The notes under the pieces are model-generated. The model was not told the origin of the DNA, did no database searches, and was given only the letters and a program-made list of their open reading frames with translations. A DNA stretch of 64,000 nucleotides from an uncultured Clostridia bacterium (GTDB lineage Bacteria > Bacillota > Clostridia > Lachnospirales > CAG-274), in assembly GCA_947591605.1 (NCBI GenBank), contig CANQDF010000008.1, positions 1 through 64,000 of the forward strand, given 5' to 3'. Shown piece after piece: positions 62,352 to 64,000 of the stretch (position 1 is the stretch's first letter; the number at the start of each line of letters is the position of its first letter). The position numbers and the translations under genes were made by a program.

Positions 62352-64000
62352 ATGGGTTATATGGAAACCTACAACAAGTGGGTAAACGACGAATACTTTG
62401 ACGAGGCAACAAGAGCCGAGCTTAAGGCTATTGCAGGCAACGAAAAGGAAATTGAAGACAGATTCTACAAGGAGCTTGAATTTGGTACGGGCGGTCTGAG
62501 AGGCGTAATAGGCGCAGGTACCAACCGTATGAACATCTACACGGTAAGCAAAGCTACACAGGGTCTTGCAAACTACATAATAAAACAGGGTCAGGAGGCA
62601 GTAGGCATGGGTGTTGCCATCGCCTACGATTCAAGGCGCATGAGCCCCGAGTTTGCCGAGATAGCGGCTCTTGTTTTAAACGGCAACGGCATAAAAACAT
62701 ATCTCTATGATGCGTTAAGGCCTACACCTATGCTGAGCTTTGCGGTAAGAGAGCTTGGCTGTACGGCAGGTATAGTTGTTACCGCAAGCCACAATCCTCC
62801 GGAGTACAACGGCTACAAGGTCTACTGGGCAGACGGCGGACAGGTGCCTCCTCCACACGATGCCGAGATAATTGCCGAGGTAAACGCAATTACGGACTTT
62901 AAAACCATAAAGAGGGCAGACAAGGCTCAGGCCGAAAAGCTCGGTCTGTTCAACATAATAGACAAAAAGGTCGATGACAACTATGACGAAAACGTGCTTG
63001 CACAGCTTGTAAACCCCGACATAGTAAAGGCTCAGAGCGACCTTAAAATAGTATACACTCCTCTGCACGGCACAGGCAATAAGCCTGTAAGACGTGTGCT
63101 TGAAAAGGCAGGCTTTAAAAACGTTACGGTCGTACCGGAGCAGGAGCTGCCCGACAGCGAGTTTTCCACAGTCGGCTATCCCAATCCCGAGGATCCAAAG
63201 GCGTTTACGCTTGCAATTGAGCTGGCTAAAAAGATAAATGCGGATATTATAGTGGGCACCGACCCCGATGCCGACAGAGTGGGCGCCGTTGTAAAGACAA
63301 ACAGCGGAGAGTATATCATTTTTACCGGCAATATGACAGGCACACTTATATGTGAATATATATGCAGCAGCAAAAAGGCGGCAGGCAAGCTCCCCGAAAA
63401 CGGCGCTATAGTTTCCACCATAGTTTCCACCGATATGACAAAGGCTATCGCAAAGGAATACGGCCTTGCTTACTTTGACGTGCTTACGGGCTTTAAATAC
63501 ATAGGTCAAAAGATAAAGGAGTTTGAAGCTGACAACTCGCACACATATGTATTCGGCTTTGAGGAGAGCTACGGCTGTCTTTCGGGCACATATGCAAGAG
63601 ATAAGGACGCCGTTGTTGCAACAATGCTTATATGCGAGCTTTGCGCATACTACAAGTCAAGGGGCATGAGCATGTATGACGGCCTCATGGAGCTGTATAA
63701 AAAGTACGGCGTTTATAAGGAAACTATCAAGTCCATCACCCTTAAAGGCGTTGAGGGCGCAAACAACATTAAAAAGATACTCAACACCTTAAGAGAGAAT
63801 GCTCTTACCGAGGTAGCAGGCGTTAAGGTAACGGAAGCAAGGGATTACCTTGCAGATACAATTACAAACCTTGTTACGGGTGAAACCACAAAAACAGGTC
63901 TGCCAAGCAGCAACGTGCTTTACTATTGTCTTGAGGACGGCACATGGTTCTGCGTAAGGCCAAGCGGCACCGAGCCTAAGATAAAGGTTTACTTCGGCAG
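62352..64000 (+). CDS. phospho-sugar mutase (phosphoglucomutase/phosphomannomutase), 3' end outside window
   Basis: The open frame runs from ATG 62352 to the end of the window (549 codons seen). It has the alpha-D-phosphohexomutase motifs: phosphoserine loop TASHNPP, metal loop DPDADR, sugar loop GFEESYG, and the phosphate site RPSGTEPK very near the end, so only a short tail is missing. Length and motif forms fit the PgcA-type phosphoglucomutase of Firmicutes (about 570-580 residues). It could supply glucose 1-phosphate or mannose 1-phosphate to the glycan loci. It has its own promoter. Confidence 0.94.
   Translation, partial: MGYMETYNKWVNDEYFDEATRAELKAIAGNEKEIEDRFYKELEFGTGGLRGVIGAGTNRMNIYTVSKATQGLANYIIKQGQEAVGMGVAIAYDSRRMSPEFAEIAALVLNGNGIKTYLYDALRPTPMLSFAVRELGCTAGIVVTASHNPPEYNGYKVYWADGGQVPPPHDAEIIAEVNAITDFKTIKRADKAQAEKLGLFNIIDKKVDDNYDENVLAQLVNPDIVKAQSDLKIVYTPLHGTGNKPVRRVLEKAGFKNVTVVPEQELPDSEFSTVGYPNPEDPKAFTLAIELAKKINADIIVGTDPDADRVGAVVKTNSGEYIIFTGNMTGTLICEYICSSKKAAGKLPENGAIVSTIVSTDMTKAIAKEYGLAYFDVLTGFKYIGQKIKEFEADNSHTYVFGFEESYGCLSGTYARDKDAVVATMLICELCAYYKSRGMSMYDGLMELYKKYGVYKETIKSITLKGVEGANNIKKILNTLRENALTEVAGVKVTEARDYLADTITNLVTGETTKTGLPSSNVLYYCLEDGTWFCVRPSGTEPKIKVYFG

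Overview
The window looks like a chromosomal segment of an anaerobic, spore-forming member of the Clostridia (Firmicutes). The evidence is a sporulation sigma factor SigG with a sigma-F type promoter, a complete Rnf complex in Clostridia order (CDGEAB), a three-subunit [FeFe] hydrogenase of the electron-bifurcating type, strong AGGAGG-like ribosome binding sites, and a secreted cohesin/dockerin-type protein of the kind found in gut fibre degraders. No rRNA, tRNA or CRISPR array was recognised, and I cannot name a species.

Region 1 (about 0.3-26.3 kb, minus strand, very AT-rich at its distal end) is a Wzy-type surface-polysaccharide locus. A consensus promoter at 26272-26300 precedes a structured leader. 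The genes then run: initiating phosphoglycosyl transferase; ManC and ManA (GDP-mannose); HddA, a nucleotidyltransferase/phosphatase fusion (HddC-GmhB type) and GmhA (GDP-D-glycero-D-manno-heptose); two SDR enzymes suited to making a GDP-6-deoxy-heptose; three GT4 glycosyltransferases; two membrane acyltransferases; a Wzy-like polymerase; a Wzx flippase; LicD; two decayed gene fragments (nucleotidyltransferase and UDP-galactopyranose mutase); and a four-gene module at 2.0-7.4 kb. Three genes of that module match, in type and order, the Campylobacter jejuni Cj1418-Cj1417-Cj1416 enzymes that make the CDP-activated phosphoramidate for capsule. The distal end is bounded by two decayed IS256-type transposase genes.

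The two acyltransferase genes each carry a long G tract in their coding strand: nine G in the intact gene and ten G in the frameshifted one. This strongly suggests phase variation by slipped-strand mispairing. Heptose synthesis, a phosphoramidate module and poly-G contingency genes together make this locus look like the C. jejuni capsule system in a Gram-positive host.

Region 2 (26.6-41.6 kb) is energy metabolism. It holds a GGGtGRT protein with a NifU-like partner behind a long leader, the hydrogenase operon HydC-HydB-HydA plus a small 2Fe-2S ferredoxin, a plus-strand set (a 56-residue membrane protein, an NCS1-type permease and a PlsC-type acyltransferase), and rnfCDGEAB.

Region 3 (41.7-58.5 kb) starts with the cohesin/dockerin-type protein. 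It continues with a second surface-glycan operon of the ABC-transporter type: Wzm-like permease with an outer domain, Wzt-like ATPase with a carbohydrate-binding tail, a methyltransferase with a coiled coil, two proteins sharing a HAD-related tail domain, an LTA-synthase-like enzyme and a GT2 glycosyltransferase.

Region 4 (58.5-64 kb, plus strand) has sigG, two M16 peptidases (an inactive/active pair), a cluster of hairpins, and a phospho-sugar mutase that runs off the window.
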